A stretch of DNA of 64,000 nucleotides from Bacteroidota bacterium (lineage in GTDB: Bacteria; Bacteroidota; Bacteroidia; Bacteroidales; Paludibacteraceae), in the NCBI GenBank assembly GCA_023459355.1, contig JAEWUM010000014.1, positions 17,696-81,695 on the forward strand. Reading direction: 5' to 3'. Every line of letters starts with the position of its first letter. The first letter of the stretch is position 1. Below the pieces are notes generated by a model, which worked only from the letters and a program-made list of their open reading frames with translations, did no database searches and was not told where the DNA came from. This document shows, in pieces, positions 18,773 to 27,407 of this stretch. The position numbers and the translations under genes were made by a program.

Positions 18773-18824
18773 TAATCCCTGGCAATTAGCTTATAGATAG
18801 CTTTTTGTCAGGGGTTTTCTTTTT
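18773..18824 (+). terminator. Probable terminator of the tRNA operon
   Basis: CCCTGGCA and TGTCAGGG pair (one G-U) around an inner AGCT...AGCT stem, followed by GTTTTCTTTTT. Confidence 0.6.
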
Positions 18825-18961
18825 GCGGGTAACAAAATAGTAACAATGTTCGACAAGATTCGTATATCACTTAAACATTCAACCTTTAAGCTGAAAAAAT
18901 AATTCCAAGACAAAAATGCCTGTATTTTACTGTATTTTTCAGGAATTATCTTTATTTCATC

Positions 18962-19750
18962 TTACAATTTCATTGAATACTGCTTAACCCAACCATCATG
19001 CAATTCTGCCCATTTTTTTGAAAATGCTCCCAATCTTGCTGCATTCCGTGGATGACACAGCGGAATGACATCGTAAGTCCTTCCATTGATAACAACTTCA
19101 TGAGTTTGGCCGTAAGTATCAGCTGTATCTCCAAACTGAGACAGCTTAGTTCTTTTATCGAAGAAGTGTAGAAACCACTTGATAGGCAGATCACCCAGAA
19201 GAAGAATAGTTCTTGCGCCTGAAGCTTTAAGCTCTTTTAGAATTTCATCCTTTCTTTGTACTGCATTCATCTTTATTTCATCTTCATCAAATTCAGGAAT
19301 GTTTGCTATCGGTAAATTTATACCAGAGGTTCTAACCAAGTTATTGTAGATTTCCACAGCTTTCTTTTGATTGGCATTAACTCTTGATTCCGGGAGCAAA
19401 TCACACAGCCAAGCTTTCTCTCTCGTAAACCCAAGTGGCTTTAGAAATAATTCATCTATAGCTCTTCCAGATGGTCCATTCAGGTTTTCGTTAGCAGGCA
19501 CTAATGAGCCGAGTTCTTTTGGCACATCAATACCGGCAATAATATCTTTAGCATTATCTCCTCTCCAGAAGATTTCAGGCTCACTGGCAACAGCCAGGGC
19601 CTGCACTTTAACGGAACCATCTGGATTTAACCATTTAGCATGAACGGCACTGGCATAAACTCCTAATACAAAAACTTCTTTATCTGAAGAAATATTGGTT
19701 TGCTGAACTCTGGTGAGTGGTTGGCCGAAGGGGAATTGTTTTTGTTGCAT
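18962..19750 (-). CDS. Uracil-DNA-glycosylase-like protein
   Basis: 262 residues. The pattern fits the UDG superfamily fold: an opening strand VFVLGVYASAVHAKW, a GPSGRAIDELFL segment, WLCDLLPESRVN in the middle, the strand TILLLGDLPIKWFLHF, and a closing PLCHPRNAARLG where UDGs carry their HPS/HPx loop. Catalytic residues cannot be assigned with certainty. It is the last gene of the nine-gene operon, 33 bp after the preceding gene. If it is an active glycosylase, it could excise or sense uracil or modified bases in invading DNA. A housekeeping repair role is also possible, but the operon position argues for defence. Confidence 0.6.
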   Translation of the reverse strand: MQQKQFPFGQPLTRVQQTNISSDKEVFVLGVYASAVHAKWLNPDGSVKVQALAVASEPEIFWRGDNAKDIIAGIDVPKELGSLVPANENLNGPSGRAIDELFLKPLGFTREKAWLCDLLPESRVNANQKKAVEIYNNLVRTSGINLPIANIPEFDEDEIKMNAVQRKDEILKELKASGARTILLLGDLPIKWFLHFFDKRTKLSQFGDTADTYGQTHEVVINGRTYDVIPLCHPRNAARLGAFSKKWAELHDGWVKQYSMKL

Positions 19751-19783
19751 GACCTTACATTTTAGAATGATTTATGATTGAAC

Positions 19784-21037
19784 TCAAATATCTTTTGTTG
19801 CTTCTATGGCTAAACTGTCGAAATATGCTTTTTCTTTATTTGTTATTAGTTTTTTTTCTTGCAGCTCTTTGACGAACTCTTTTCTATTTAGATCTTCCCA
19901 GGTTATATCGTAATAAAAATATTCTAATTTTAATCCGCTTAACAAACCCATTGCATTAGGAAAATTAATTTTTGTCAAGATAAACGACACTAATGATTTT
20001 ATCTCGTATTTTAATACTTCACCAGAATATCTTGATAATTCTTCTGGCGTATTAATAGAAAGAAAATCATACAAGTTATTTTCAATATTTTCGCGGGATT
20101 TTTGAATCTCGGCTTGCAGATCATTCAGAATACTTTTCCGAGTATCATCTATCTCCTTTTGAAAATCTTTTATTTTATCCTCAAACTCACATTTAATTTC
20201 CCGTTTAATTATATTTTTATCACTGAATTTAATATGATCAAGATACTCCTCTCTAACACCATGAACTTTTTCTTTTAAGATGAAAAATTTTTTTAAAATA
20301 TCTTTTTCCGGTAAATCCGTGAACAGTCTTAGGTTGGCTTCAATAGATCGTTTAAGGTTTTCATCTTTGAAAGGCAATGCGTCATAGGGTAATCGCACTC
20401 TTGTTATGTGTAAATTAGCACCACTAAATTTTAAATCCACATATTGAAACTTAGCTTTGTAAACTTCCAGGGTTCTCGCGTGATTTGGCTTTAATGGGGG
20501 ATCTTTAGATAACTTAGCTTCAATTTCCTTTACTGTTATATTTTCAAGAGGCTTAATATTACTAACAATACTTTTTACCTGATCAATATCTATACGGTCA
20601 AAAATCCTTTCTAAATCTTCCTGATTGTTGTTCAGATTAAATAGAAACTTTATATGCCTAATTTGATCAACAGTCATTGGGTATAAATCATAGGCAGTCC
20701 CTTCTTCTTCGTGAAATCTACTCTTAGGGAAATAGAAATATCCTTCATCATCAGTAATGATACAATTGATATTAAACTTCTCTTTATTGTAAACTTTCAC
20801 ATTACCTTTATTGAAAATTTTTAATGCCTGATAGTCCCCAAATCCATCCCGGTAGACTTTCTCATTTACTTCAATAAACACATTTACATCAACACCTTTC
20901 TCACTAATAGAAACAAAAGCTTCTGCTAGCTCGATTGAGATGTTCGGAAAGGAAACAATTATTTGTTTCCTTGACTTCATGAGAATGTCCAGCAAAGTGC
21001 TGTAATCACTCTTTAAAAGATTCAATTCATTATCCAT
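19784..21037 (-). CDS. Unknown protein with possible PLD-like N-terminus and coiled coil
   Basis: About 417 residues from the ATG at 21035-21037; an earlier ATG at 21082 would overlap the upstream gene. Residues of about 20-110 (SRKQIIVSFPNISIELAEAF...GVDVNVFIEVNE) resemble the core strands of PLD-like domains, but no HxK motif is present. Residues of about 260-330 are highly charged and likely coiled coil (KCEFEDKIKDFQKEIDDTRKSILNDLQAEIQKSRENIENN). No family is recognised. It is gene 8 of the putative defence operon, between the small unknown protein and the UDG-like gene, and could be an adaptor or effector. Confidence 0.5.
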   Translation of the reverse strand: MDNELNLLKSDYSTLLDILMKSRKQIIVSFPNISIELAEAFVSISEKGVDVNVFIEVNEKVYRDGFGDYQALKIFNKGNVKVYNKEKFNINCIITDDEGYFYFPKSRFHEEEGTAYDLYPMTVDQIRHIKFLFNLNNNQEDLERIFDRIDIDQVKSIVSNIKPLENITVKEIEAKLSKDPPLKPNHARTLEVYKAKFQYVDLKFSGANLHITRVRLPYDALPFKDENLKRSIEANLRLFTDLPEKDILKKFFILKEKVHGVREEYLDHIKFSDKNIIKREIKCEFEDKIKDFQKEIDDTRKSILNDLQAEIQKSRENIENNLYDFLSINTPEELSRYSGEVLKYEIKSLVSFILTKINFPNAMGLLSGLKLEYFYYDITWEDLNRKEFVKELQEKKLITNKEKAYFDSLAIEATKDI

Positions 21038-21065
21038 GGTTTGAGTATTGGTCCTTAAATGAATT

Positions 21066-21701
21066 TCAAATAATTTCAACATTTAATTCCAACCTTAACC
21101 TTTTCGAAATCTCTTCTATTTGTTGCTTCTTCTTCAATGTTGAAGAATGCGTAACAATATAATACCCGTTTGGAATCTCATGTTGGTTATAAAAGTCATC
21201 TTTGGTTCTTGAGATAAAGTCAATACCGACCTGTTTCATTTTCAGTGCTTCTACTTTATTAACTCCGGCATATTCAACAACCTCTATGAGGGTTTCATAG
21301 GCAAAACGGTTGTTTATCACTTTCCCATTGGGCAAAGTTACTTTTAATCCAGTCCAAGCTGCCTTTGGAGATGATGTTAAAGTTCTTTCTGTTTTTTTCG
21401 ATAGCTTGACATCTTTAGGTACAATCGAATACTGCTTGGTGTCTGGTTCTTCTATGACGACACGTTTGCGGGTTAATCTTACACTTAAATTTTCTCCCGG
21501 CACATAGTCAACCACTAGAACTATAGGTCGCTGAATTTGTGTGATAATCGGTTCGATACTGTTCGAGAGTCGTGGAATTACCTCATTTTTGATCAAATCT
21601 TCTTCAAGGTTATCAACAGCTTTCAATGTTTCTTCATTTAAGGGTAGCCCTAATTTCTTTAATCCTTCAATGGATTGATAGAGTGTTTCGAGTTTTGTCA
21701 T
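21066..21701 (-). CDS. Unknown protein in the defence operon
   Basis: About 211 residues from the ATG at 21699-21701 (MTKLETLYQSIEGLKKLGLP); a longer start at 21740 would overlap the kinase gene by 35 bp. The N-terminal half is helical. The C-terminal half (LKVTLPNGKVINNRFAYETLIEVVEYAGVNKV, then GYYIVTHSSTLKKKQQIEEISKRL) looks like a compact alpha/beta domain with a conserved appearance, reminiscent of accessory domains of restriction systems, but I cannot name it. It follows the kinase after 4 bp, so tight coupling with the kinase is likely. It could be the kinase substrate or a sensor. Confidence 0.6.
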   Translation of the reverse strand: MTKLETLYQSIEGLKKLGLPLNEETLKAVDNLEEDLIKNEVIPRLSNSIEPIITQIQRPIVLVVDYVPGENLSVRLTRKRVVIEEPDTKQYSIVPKDVKLSKKTERTLTSSPKAAWTGLKVTLPNGKVINNRFAYETLIEVVEYAGVNKVEALKMKQVGIDFISRTKDDFYNQHEIPNGYYIVTHSSTLKKKQQIEEISKRLRLELNVEII

Positions 21702-21705
21702 AATA

Positions 21706-23400
21706 TTAGAATAATTTGGTTTTATCAATTCTGATATCAATTATATGATTAGATATTTTAATTTCATGATTATAGTATAATCTCATCCTGCCTTTTACCT
21801 GAATATTATCAACTAAAATCTTTACTCCATTTAGTTCATAAATCCAATTCTCATTTTCCAGCAAAATTAATATTGCATTTTTGCGACTGACATTATCATC
21901 ATCAAATTCAATAGTATTATTATATTTCTTTCGGCCAATTGTTATTAATGCCATGGGAAAGGATTCAAACTTAACACCATCGCAGTATATTTCATATTGC
22001 TGATTAATTTTTTTTGATCTTGTAATCGAGTAATGACAAAATAATAATTTGTCAGTGAGCTTATTAGATGAGTTAAGATATTGGTGACTCTTAAGAACAA
22101 CATCTTTGTTGAAGGTAGAAATTTTATTGTTTGGCAAATAAGGATTGTAGGCTTCAATATCATCGAGATGACTATTATTTAATAAATAAAAGAAAAGGTC
22201 TTTGTTGGTCTTAAAGCAAACCTCATTTGGGAATTGTTTACTTAGAGCATCTGCCAGATCTTGCCCATCTTTATATCGACGAGTCTTATAATAACACTCT
22301 AATAAGATATTATATGACTCACAATCTGCTGGATGTAAATTTAAGTATTCAGAAATGTAATTGATAGCTAATCCATATCTACCTTTTTCCATGTAAATAA
22401 TTGCCAATTCTTTGTTAACATCGACTGATGGTAGTTTTCTTTTCAGAGCATTAAAAATCACTTCAGCTTTAGTATAATTATTTGTCATTAAATAAAACTC
22501 ACTTAGAACTAGAAGGATTGAACTGTATTGTTTTAATTGATAATCAATTTTATCAACAATCAATTTAACCGTATATAACTTCTTTCTCTTTAGTAGACTT
22601 TTTATGTTTCTTGCATAATTAGAGGCTATAATGCTTTCGTTATCTATTTTAAATGGGATATTTCGAGTTTCAATAGCTTCTACAATTTCCTCCATAGAAT
22701 TGAATTTGTATTCAGCATTTAACGATAGCATTTTAAAAATTATTTCTTGTATCCAAAAAGGAAAAGAACCTACACCAAAATCTTTATTAAAAATTTTATC
22801 TGCTCGTTGATCATCTGTTAGTCCCACAAATATAATTTTATTGCAAAGTAATTCAATGAATGTAATTCCGAGCGCAAATATATCAGGATGATATGATGAG
22901 TTTAGGGTGTTGTTAATAAGTTTTGCCGGTGGCATATATTTTCTGGTATGGATGTTTGTATTAGCCACTCCAAAGTCGCTAATTTTGACAACCTGCTCCT
23001 CGTTAATTAATATATTCTCCGGTTTTATGTCATTGTGAATAATTCCCTTTTTATTTATAAAATCAAGTGTCTTAGCAATAGTTAGTATGGTTTCAACAGC
23101 TCTCTCTTGTGTGAAATAAGCATTTCTGATGAAATTCATCAAACTCCCATCTGAACAATACTCCATAACAATATATAGATTGCTATCATCTTTATGTGCA
23201 TGATAGTATTGAACAATATTTGGATGATTAAATTTACTGATTGTTTTTACTTCGTTCAAAATAAAATCTAAGTCATCCAATAAATTTATGGTTATTGACT
23301 TTATCGCAACAAGTTTGTTTGAAATAATTTCTTCTGCCAGAAATACCTTACCAAACCCACCCTGACCAAGTTCTGATATTACTTTAAATCCTTCTATCAT
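21706..23400 (-). CDS. Ser/Thr protein kinase with TPR and FHA domains
   Basis: 564 residues. The N-terminal Hanks-type kinase (1-250) has the glycine loop LGQGGFGKVFL (11-21), the VAIK lysine (34), HNDIKPEN (122-129) and DFG (142-144). The activation-segment end reads YMPPAK instead of APE. Residues of about 285-400 are helical repeats of TPR type (YTKAEVIFNALKRK, YGLAINYISEYLNLHP). The C-terminus (about 475-560) is an FHA-like phosphothreonine-binding domain with TIGRKKYNNTIEF and VSRKNAILIL. There is no transmembrane segment, so it is cytoplasmic. Kinases in defence systems such as Stk2 act in abortive infection; that role here is inferred from its place right after mcrC. Confidence 0.88.
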   Translation of the reverse strand: MIEGFKVISELGQGGFGKVFLAEEIISNKLVAIKSITINLLDDLDFILNEVKTISKFNHPNIVQYYHAHKDDSNLYIVMEYCSDGSLMNFIRNAYFTQERAVETILTIAKTLDFINKKGIIHNDIKPENILINEEQVVKISDFGVANTNIHTRKYMPPAKLINNTLNSSYHPDIFALGITFIELLCNKIIFVGLTDDQRADKIFNKDFGVGSFPFWIQEIIFKMLSLNAEYKFNSMEEIVEAIETRNIPFKIDNESIIASNYARNIKSLLKRKKLYTVKLIVDKIDYQLKQYSSILLVLSEFYLMTNNYTKAEVIFNALKRKLPSVDVNKELAIIYMEKGRYGLAINYISEYLNLHPADCESYNILLECYYKTRRYKDGQDLADALSKQFPNEVCFKTNKDLFFYLLNNSHLDDIEAYNPYLPNNKISTFNKDVVLKSHQYLNSSNKLTDKLLFCHYSITRSKKINQQYEIYCDGVKFESFPMALITIGRKKYNNTIEFDDDNVSRKNAILILLENENWIYELNGVKILVDNIQVKGRMRLYYNHEIKISNHIIDIRIDKTKLF

Positions 23401-23417
23401 TTGGTTTAATTCTAAAG

Positions 23418-24680
23418 TTAATATTCAGTCTCCAACTTCTCTAAGACTTTAAATCCTATATCCAAATCCAAAGACCCTGAATCATCAAGCACCGATATAA
23501 ACCCAATCATGCACCTGTTGTCTTCCAAAATCTTTTTATGAAAGCTACCTGATATGTCAGATTCTGTATGTGTCTGGGGGTAAAGAAGCAAGCTTTGTTC
23601 TGCATCCCAGTAGAGGTTATAGGCAAACATTTGCTGGAGGTCATCGTCGGAGGGCGAAAAGTCAGAGATGATTTTCCACTTGGTATCGATGATGTGACAT
23701 TTTATAGTTCCATCATTTTGCTTAATTTCTATAACCAAATCAGGACGGATCGTTTTATGCTCCCAGAATTTCTTACGGTTCTGAAAGCTGATATTATACT
23801 GATCACTTTTTGCCCTCATCAACATCCGATACACATATTCTTCCCACAGTTTATTCATATCGAAGAGTAAGGCTATCATATTTTCTCGACCTGATCGAAT
23901 ATCGGGAGAATAATTCAGTATAATCATTTTGGCAATTTTCAGAGCTTCTTCATAACCTAAGTTTTTCCGGTTGGTGTATACCTGTTCAAAGTGAGTTTTA
24001 TTGATGGCAATTTCAGTAATTTCCGGGAAGTCCATCTTTATACGTGCAATTTGGTCTTTCAGCCGACAATGAATGTCCAGGGTGTTGAGGATACTCAGTG
24101 CCCGAAGTAATATCTGATTGATGGTATGCTCATAGTCATACACCTGTTGGGATGTGTAGGTGCGTTCTTGGTGAATGAGATTTTTCTGGATGTGTTTACC
24201 AAAGATGATTCTGCCTTTAAAGGCTCCTGAGTTCACGGCTTTGTAACGGTATTTTTTTATTAATCCCTGATGAAGCAATCTTGAAACTTCATTCAGGTAC
24301 AGATCGAAATACAAATCTAAAATGGAATGATAACGCTGGTGTAAATTGGCTTCCGATACAGAATCAACTTTGATGTAATTGCAATAAGCAAGCATCTTCA
24401 ATAAAGCTTTACTCCATAGGCGGTATTCGGATGCGTCTTTACTGATGTTACGGTCAGCTTTGGGGAGAATTTCTATAGTTAGGGTGCCAATTTGAATTAC
24501 ACCAACATAAGATTTGAACTTGATACCATTGCGGATAGCTGTAAAATAAATGTTGTTACTGGTATCGTTAAACTCATACAATTTTTCAAGCTCTGGTTGT
24601 GTAAGCTTGTAACCGAATAAATTGTCACTGGCAAACAACGTCAATTTTTCGTACTCAAATACCTGTATGAGTCTACCCAT
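23418..24680 (-). CDS. mcrC: McrC-like nuclease subunit of a McrBC-type system
   Basis: 420 residues. The McrC family pattern includes GVIQIGTLTIEILPKADR, LLKMLAYCNYI, GAFKGRIIFGKHI and NMIALLFDMNKLWEEYVYRML. The C-terminal PD-(D/E)xK nuclease is visible as RPDLVIEI...IIDTKWK. McrC partners with the McrB GTPase to cut DNA with modified bases. Its start is 5 bp after the mcrB stop, the classic gene pair. The kinase gene follows after 17 bp. Confidence 0.92.
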   Translation of the reverse strand: MGRLIQVFEYEKLTLFASDNLFGYKLTQPELEKLYEFNDTSNNIYFTAIRNGIKFKSYVGVIQIGTLTIEILPKADRNISKDASEYRLWSKALLKMLAYCNYIKVDSVSEANLHQRYHSILDLYFDLYLNEVSRLLHQGLIKKYRYKAVNSGAFKGRIIFGKHIQKNLIHQERTYTSQQVYDYEHTINQILLRALSILNTLDIHCRLKDQIARIKMDFPEITEIAINKTHFEQVYTNRKNLGYEEALKIAKMIILNYSPDIRSGRENMIALLFDMNKLWEEYVYRMLMRAKSDQYNISFQNRKKFWEHKTIRPDLVIEIKQNDGTIKCHIIDTKWKIISDFSPSDDDLQQMFAYNLYWDAEQSLLLYPQTHTESDISGSFHKKILEDNRCMIGFISVLDDSGSLDLDIGFKVLEKLETEY

Positions 24681-24685
24681 GATGA

Positions 24686-27355
24686 TTATAATTCATAAAT
24701 GCTGCTGAAATCCCATTCACTTTCCGGTTTGATGGCGTATATCGACCGTCGTTTTAAGTCGTCGGTCACTGTCCCATCATAATCGGCAAAAGCTGCAAAT
24801 TCAAAATTTTCATCCTTTACTTTCTCTATGAAACGGCTACCGAGTACAAGTCCAATTTTTCCATTGTCACCAAAGAAGTATTCCTGTAAAAGAGGAAGGA
24901 TGGCATCCCTGAAAACCAATTTCAAATCATCGATACTCACAGCATCCATAAAATAGGAGTGACCAATCCGATGATCTTTATCAATCAGTTTTTCAATTCT
25001 TTCGTTGATCTTATCCAGCAAAAGGCACACATCAACATCTTCGATTTGACCTTTCGATTTGCCATAGTCTTTGATGATGGAAGATTTAGGCTCCATGTGT
25101 ACAAACGAAAATCTTCTTCTCAAAGCAGTGTCAAGCGCCTCAATGCTTCTGTCGGCAGTGTTCATGGTTCCTATGATGTACACATTTTCAGGTACCTTAA
25201 AACAGGATTTTGAATAAGGCAAAGTTACTTCCAATTCTTCTTTTCCTCCCGAACGTTTTTCTTTTTCTATTAGCGTTATTAATTCTCCAAAAATTGAAGA
25301 TACATTTCCACGGTTAATTTCATCGATAATCAGTACGTATTTTTTCTTTTCTTTTTCTCTGATCGACTCTTCGCGCCCCTTGTTTGTAAAGAAGTTTTGA
25401 TTAAGGCCATTTTGGTCAATCTTATAAAGGGTAACCTGAGAAAATTTCCGGTCGTAAATCTCTTCTACCGGGATGTTTTCGTCCACAAAAATCCATTCTA
25501 CCTTTCTGAAGTGATTAAATTCGAATGGGGCATCCTCTTTATATTCATAATCTCCGGTAACTTTACCCAAAGCACGAACATATCTGTTTCCATTACTTAC
25601 TAAAACATAGTTTCCCTTCTTGATGTAATTTTTGAAGTAATTCATCGACTGTGCTTCAATTCCTTTAAATCCGGCTTTTTTACATTCATCCTGGATTTGT
25701 ACGTCCGACATGTCAGAAAAATTGTAGCCCTGAGCAAATCCAATAGAAATATACCCATTATCCCTACAATATTCATAAATTATTCGGTCGGCAGGATTAT
25801 TAGCTTCTCCCAATGAAATCTTAAAGAAAGATGCTTTTTTAAATGACGCTACATCCCAGGCAATTTTTCCTTCCTTGATAACCTTGATTGCACTCTCATT
25901 GCTTTCACCCAACATGCAGATGTTTTTGAAAACACCATTCTCTATCTCATAATATACTTTCTTTTCTGATTTCTCAGTCCGTGGTTTTATTCCTTCTACA
26001 AAGTCCTCGTAGCTATATGATTGATGAAATGTACAAAACGCAATCTGACCTTTCGGATTTTCCCAGTCTCTAATAAGTAATTCACGAAATCTTGTTGTCA
26101 ATATTTCTCTGTTCTCTTCGTGCTGTGCGTAAAATTCAGGATCAGCAATCTTGAGAGCTTCGTTGATTGTATTGTATGTCTTGCCGGTTCCTGGAGGACC
26201 ATAAAGTATCTGATTTAATTTGGGCTGAGTTTCGTTCATACGAATTAATTTTAGTATCGCATTGTATTGATTTTCGTTTGCTTTAAAGTTAGTTCCTTGA
26301 CGTCCATGAGTTAAATACTGAAGTATTGGGTGCGTGATAATGTCTTTCTTCAACACTGGATTTGAAACCAGATTATAATCAATTGATATCTCAACCCTTT
26401 CTGTTTCATTATCAAATAGTGTTTCAGCTTTGTAATATCTTAATTCATCTGGATGCTCTATAAGTTTTTGCACTGATGAATCAATAGTTGCTAAAGCATA
26501 AATTCCTGCGTTTTGACCAGACATCCATAAAATCAACTTGTCACCTTCTTTAATTTCCTTTTTAAATTGATTAACTTTCCACGAACGTATAACGTTTTCC
26601 TTTAGAGCAGCAGGGAGATTGTAATAATCAGGATTAGCCTGAAAAATCCAGTAATTGGGCAACGGATTTTTTGAAAACATTTGATATAAAATATCCTGAG
26701 CAAGTATCATTCGCTCGTTATCGGGATAATAATCTTGAAGTTGAAGTTCTTTGTCGATAATACTCAATAGTTCAGTGTCTTCAATAATAAAATTATCAAT
26801 TAAATCATGCATTAATTCGAGATAATGTACATATTTCTCGCCGGCTACCTTTGATTGTACACCAATGTGTTTACAATATTGCTCATAATAGGAACTTTTG
26901 TAAAATGTATATTTCTCCGGATTATGGAAAGTAAGGAATAATGATATCGTCCGTTCATCATGGTGTGAGGAATGTTGCCCTTCAAGCAATTGATATAAAT
27001 CAGATGTTGCTGTTTGAAATTCTTCAATTCTTTGCTTGAGAGGAAGTTCTTCATTGAACAAATTTTTAAAACAAGATTTATACTCTTCAGGCTTCCGTGT
27101 TGCAATAAGTTTTGTCGTAGCTTTGGCCATTTGATAAACCAGATTGTTTTCTGTTCGACTCATTACATCCCTGATTTCCAACTCAAAATTATTTGAGTTA
27201 ATATCAGGCTTTCCTATCAGGCCTTTGAGAAGTTTCCATTTGTACAACTCATCGGATAATCCTTTCTCGTTAATAAGTTTTTTATAGTTATTAATAAGTT
27301 GCCTAATATTTGACTCTTTGTTTTTGTCAAATTCTTCTGTATTATTTTTCGCCAT
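24686..27355 (-). CDS. mcrB: McrB-like AAA+ GTPase with EVE domain and large insertion
   Basis: 889 residues. Residues 30-200 are a helical region of unknown type. About 233-345 is an EVE-type modified-base-reading domain (YWIFQANPDYYNL, EGDKLILWMSG, AGIYALATI). The AAA+ core has Walker A GPPGTGKT (386-393), Walker B LIIDEINRGN (675-684), the McrB-type GTMNTADRS (729-737) and the LDTALRRRF arginine region (741-749). Between Walker A and B, residues of about 495-645 form an inserted domain (FFKISLGE, DNGYISIGFAQG, KKGNYVLVSNGNRYVRALGKV) that itself looks PUA/EVE-like. The protein may therefore read DNA with two modules. It pairs with mcrC immediately downstream. Confidence 0.9.
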   Translation of the reverse strand: MAKNNTEEFDKNKESNIRQLINNYKKLINEKGLSDELYKWKLLKGLIGKPDINSNNFELEIRDVMSRTENNLVYQMAKATTKLIATRKPEEYKSCFKNLFNEELPLKQRIEEFQTATSDLYQLLEGQHSSHHDERTISLFLTFHNPEKYTFYKSSYYEQYCKHIGVQSKVAGEKYVHYLELMHDLIDNFIIEDTELLSIIDKELQLQDYYPDNERMILAQDILYQMFSKNPLPNYWIFQANPDYYNLPAALKENVIRSWKVNQFKKEIKEGDKLILWMSGQNAGIYALATIDSSVQKLIEHPDELRYYKAETLFDNETERVEISIDYNLVSNPVLKKDIITHPILQYLTHGRQGTNFKANENQYNAILKLIRMNETQPKLNQILYGPPGTGKTYNTINEALKIADPEFYAQHEENREILTTRFRELLIRDWENPKGQIAFCTFHQSYSYEDFVEGIKPRTEKSEKKVYYEIENGVFKNICMLGESNESAIKVIKEGKIAWDVASFKKASFFKISLGEANNPADRIIYEYCRDNGYISIGFAQGYNFSDMSDVQIQDECKKAGFKGIEAQSMNYFKNYIKKGNYVLVSNGNRYVRALGKVTGDYEYKEDAPFEFNHFRKVEWIFVDENIPVEEIYDRKFSQVTLYKIDQNGLNQNFFTNKGREESIREKEKKKYVLIIDEINRGNVSSIFGELITLIEKEKRSGGKEELEVTLPYSKSCFKVPENVYIIGTMNTADRSIEALDTALRRRFSFVHMEPKSSIIKDYGKSKGQIEDVDVCLLLDKINERIEKLIDKDHRIGHSYFMDAVSIDDLKLVFRDAILPLLQEYFFGDNGKIGLVLGSRFIEKVKDENFEFAAFADYDGTVTDDLKRRSIYAIKPESEWDFSSIYEL

Positions 27356-27407
27356 GATTAATAGTGATTGGTCTATATGTTTTAAGTGAGGTCAAACAAA
27401 GCTTATT

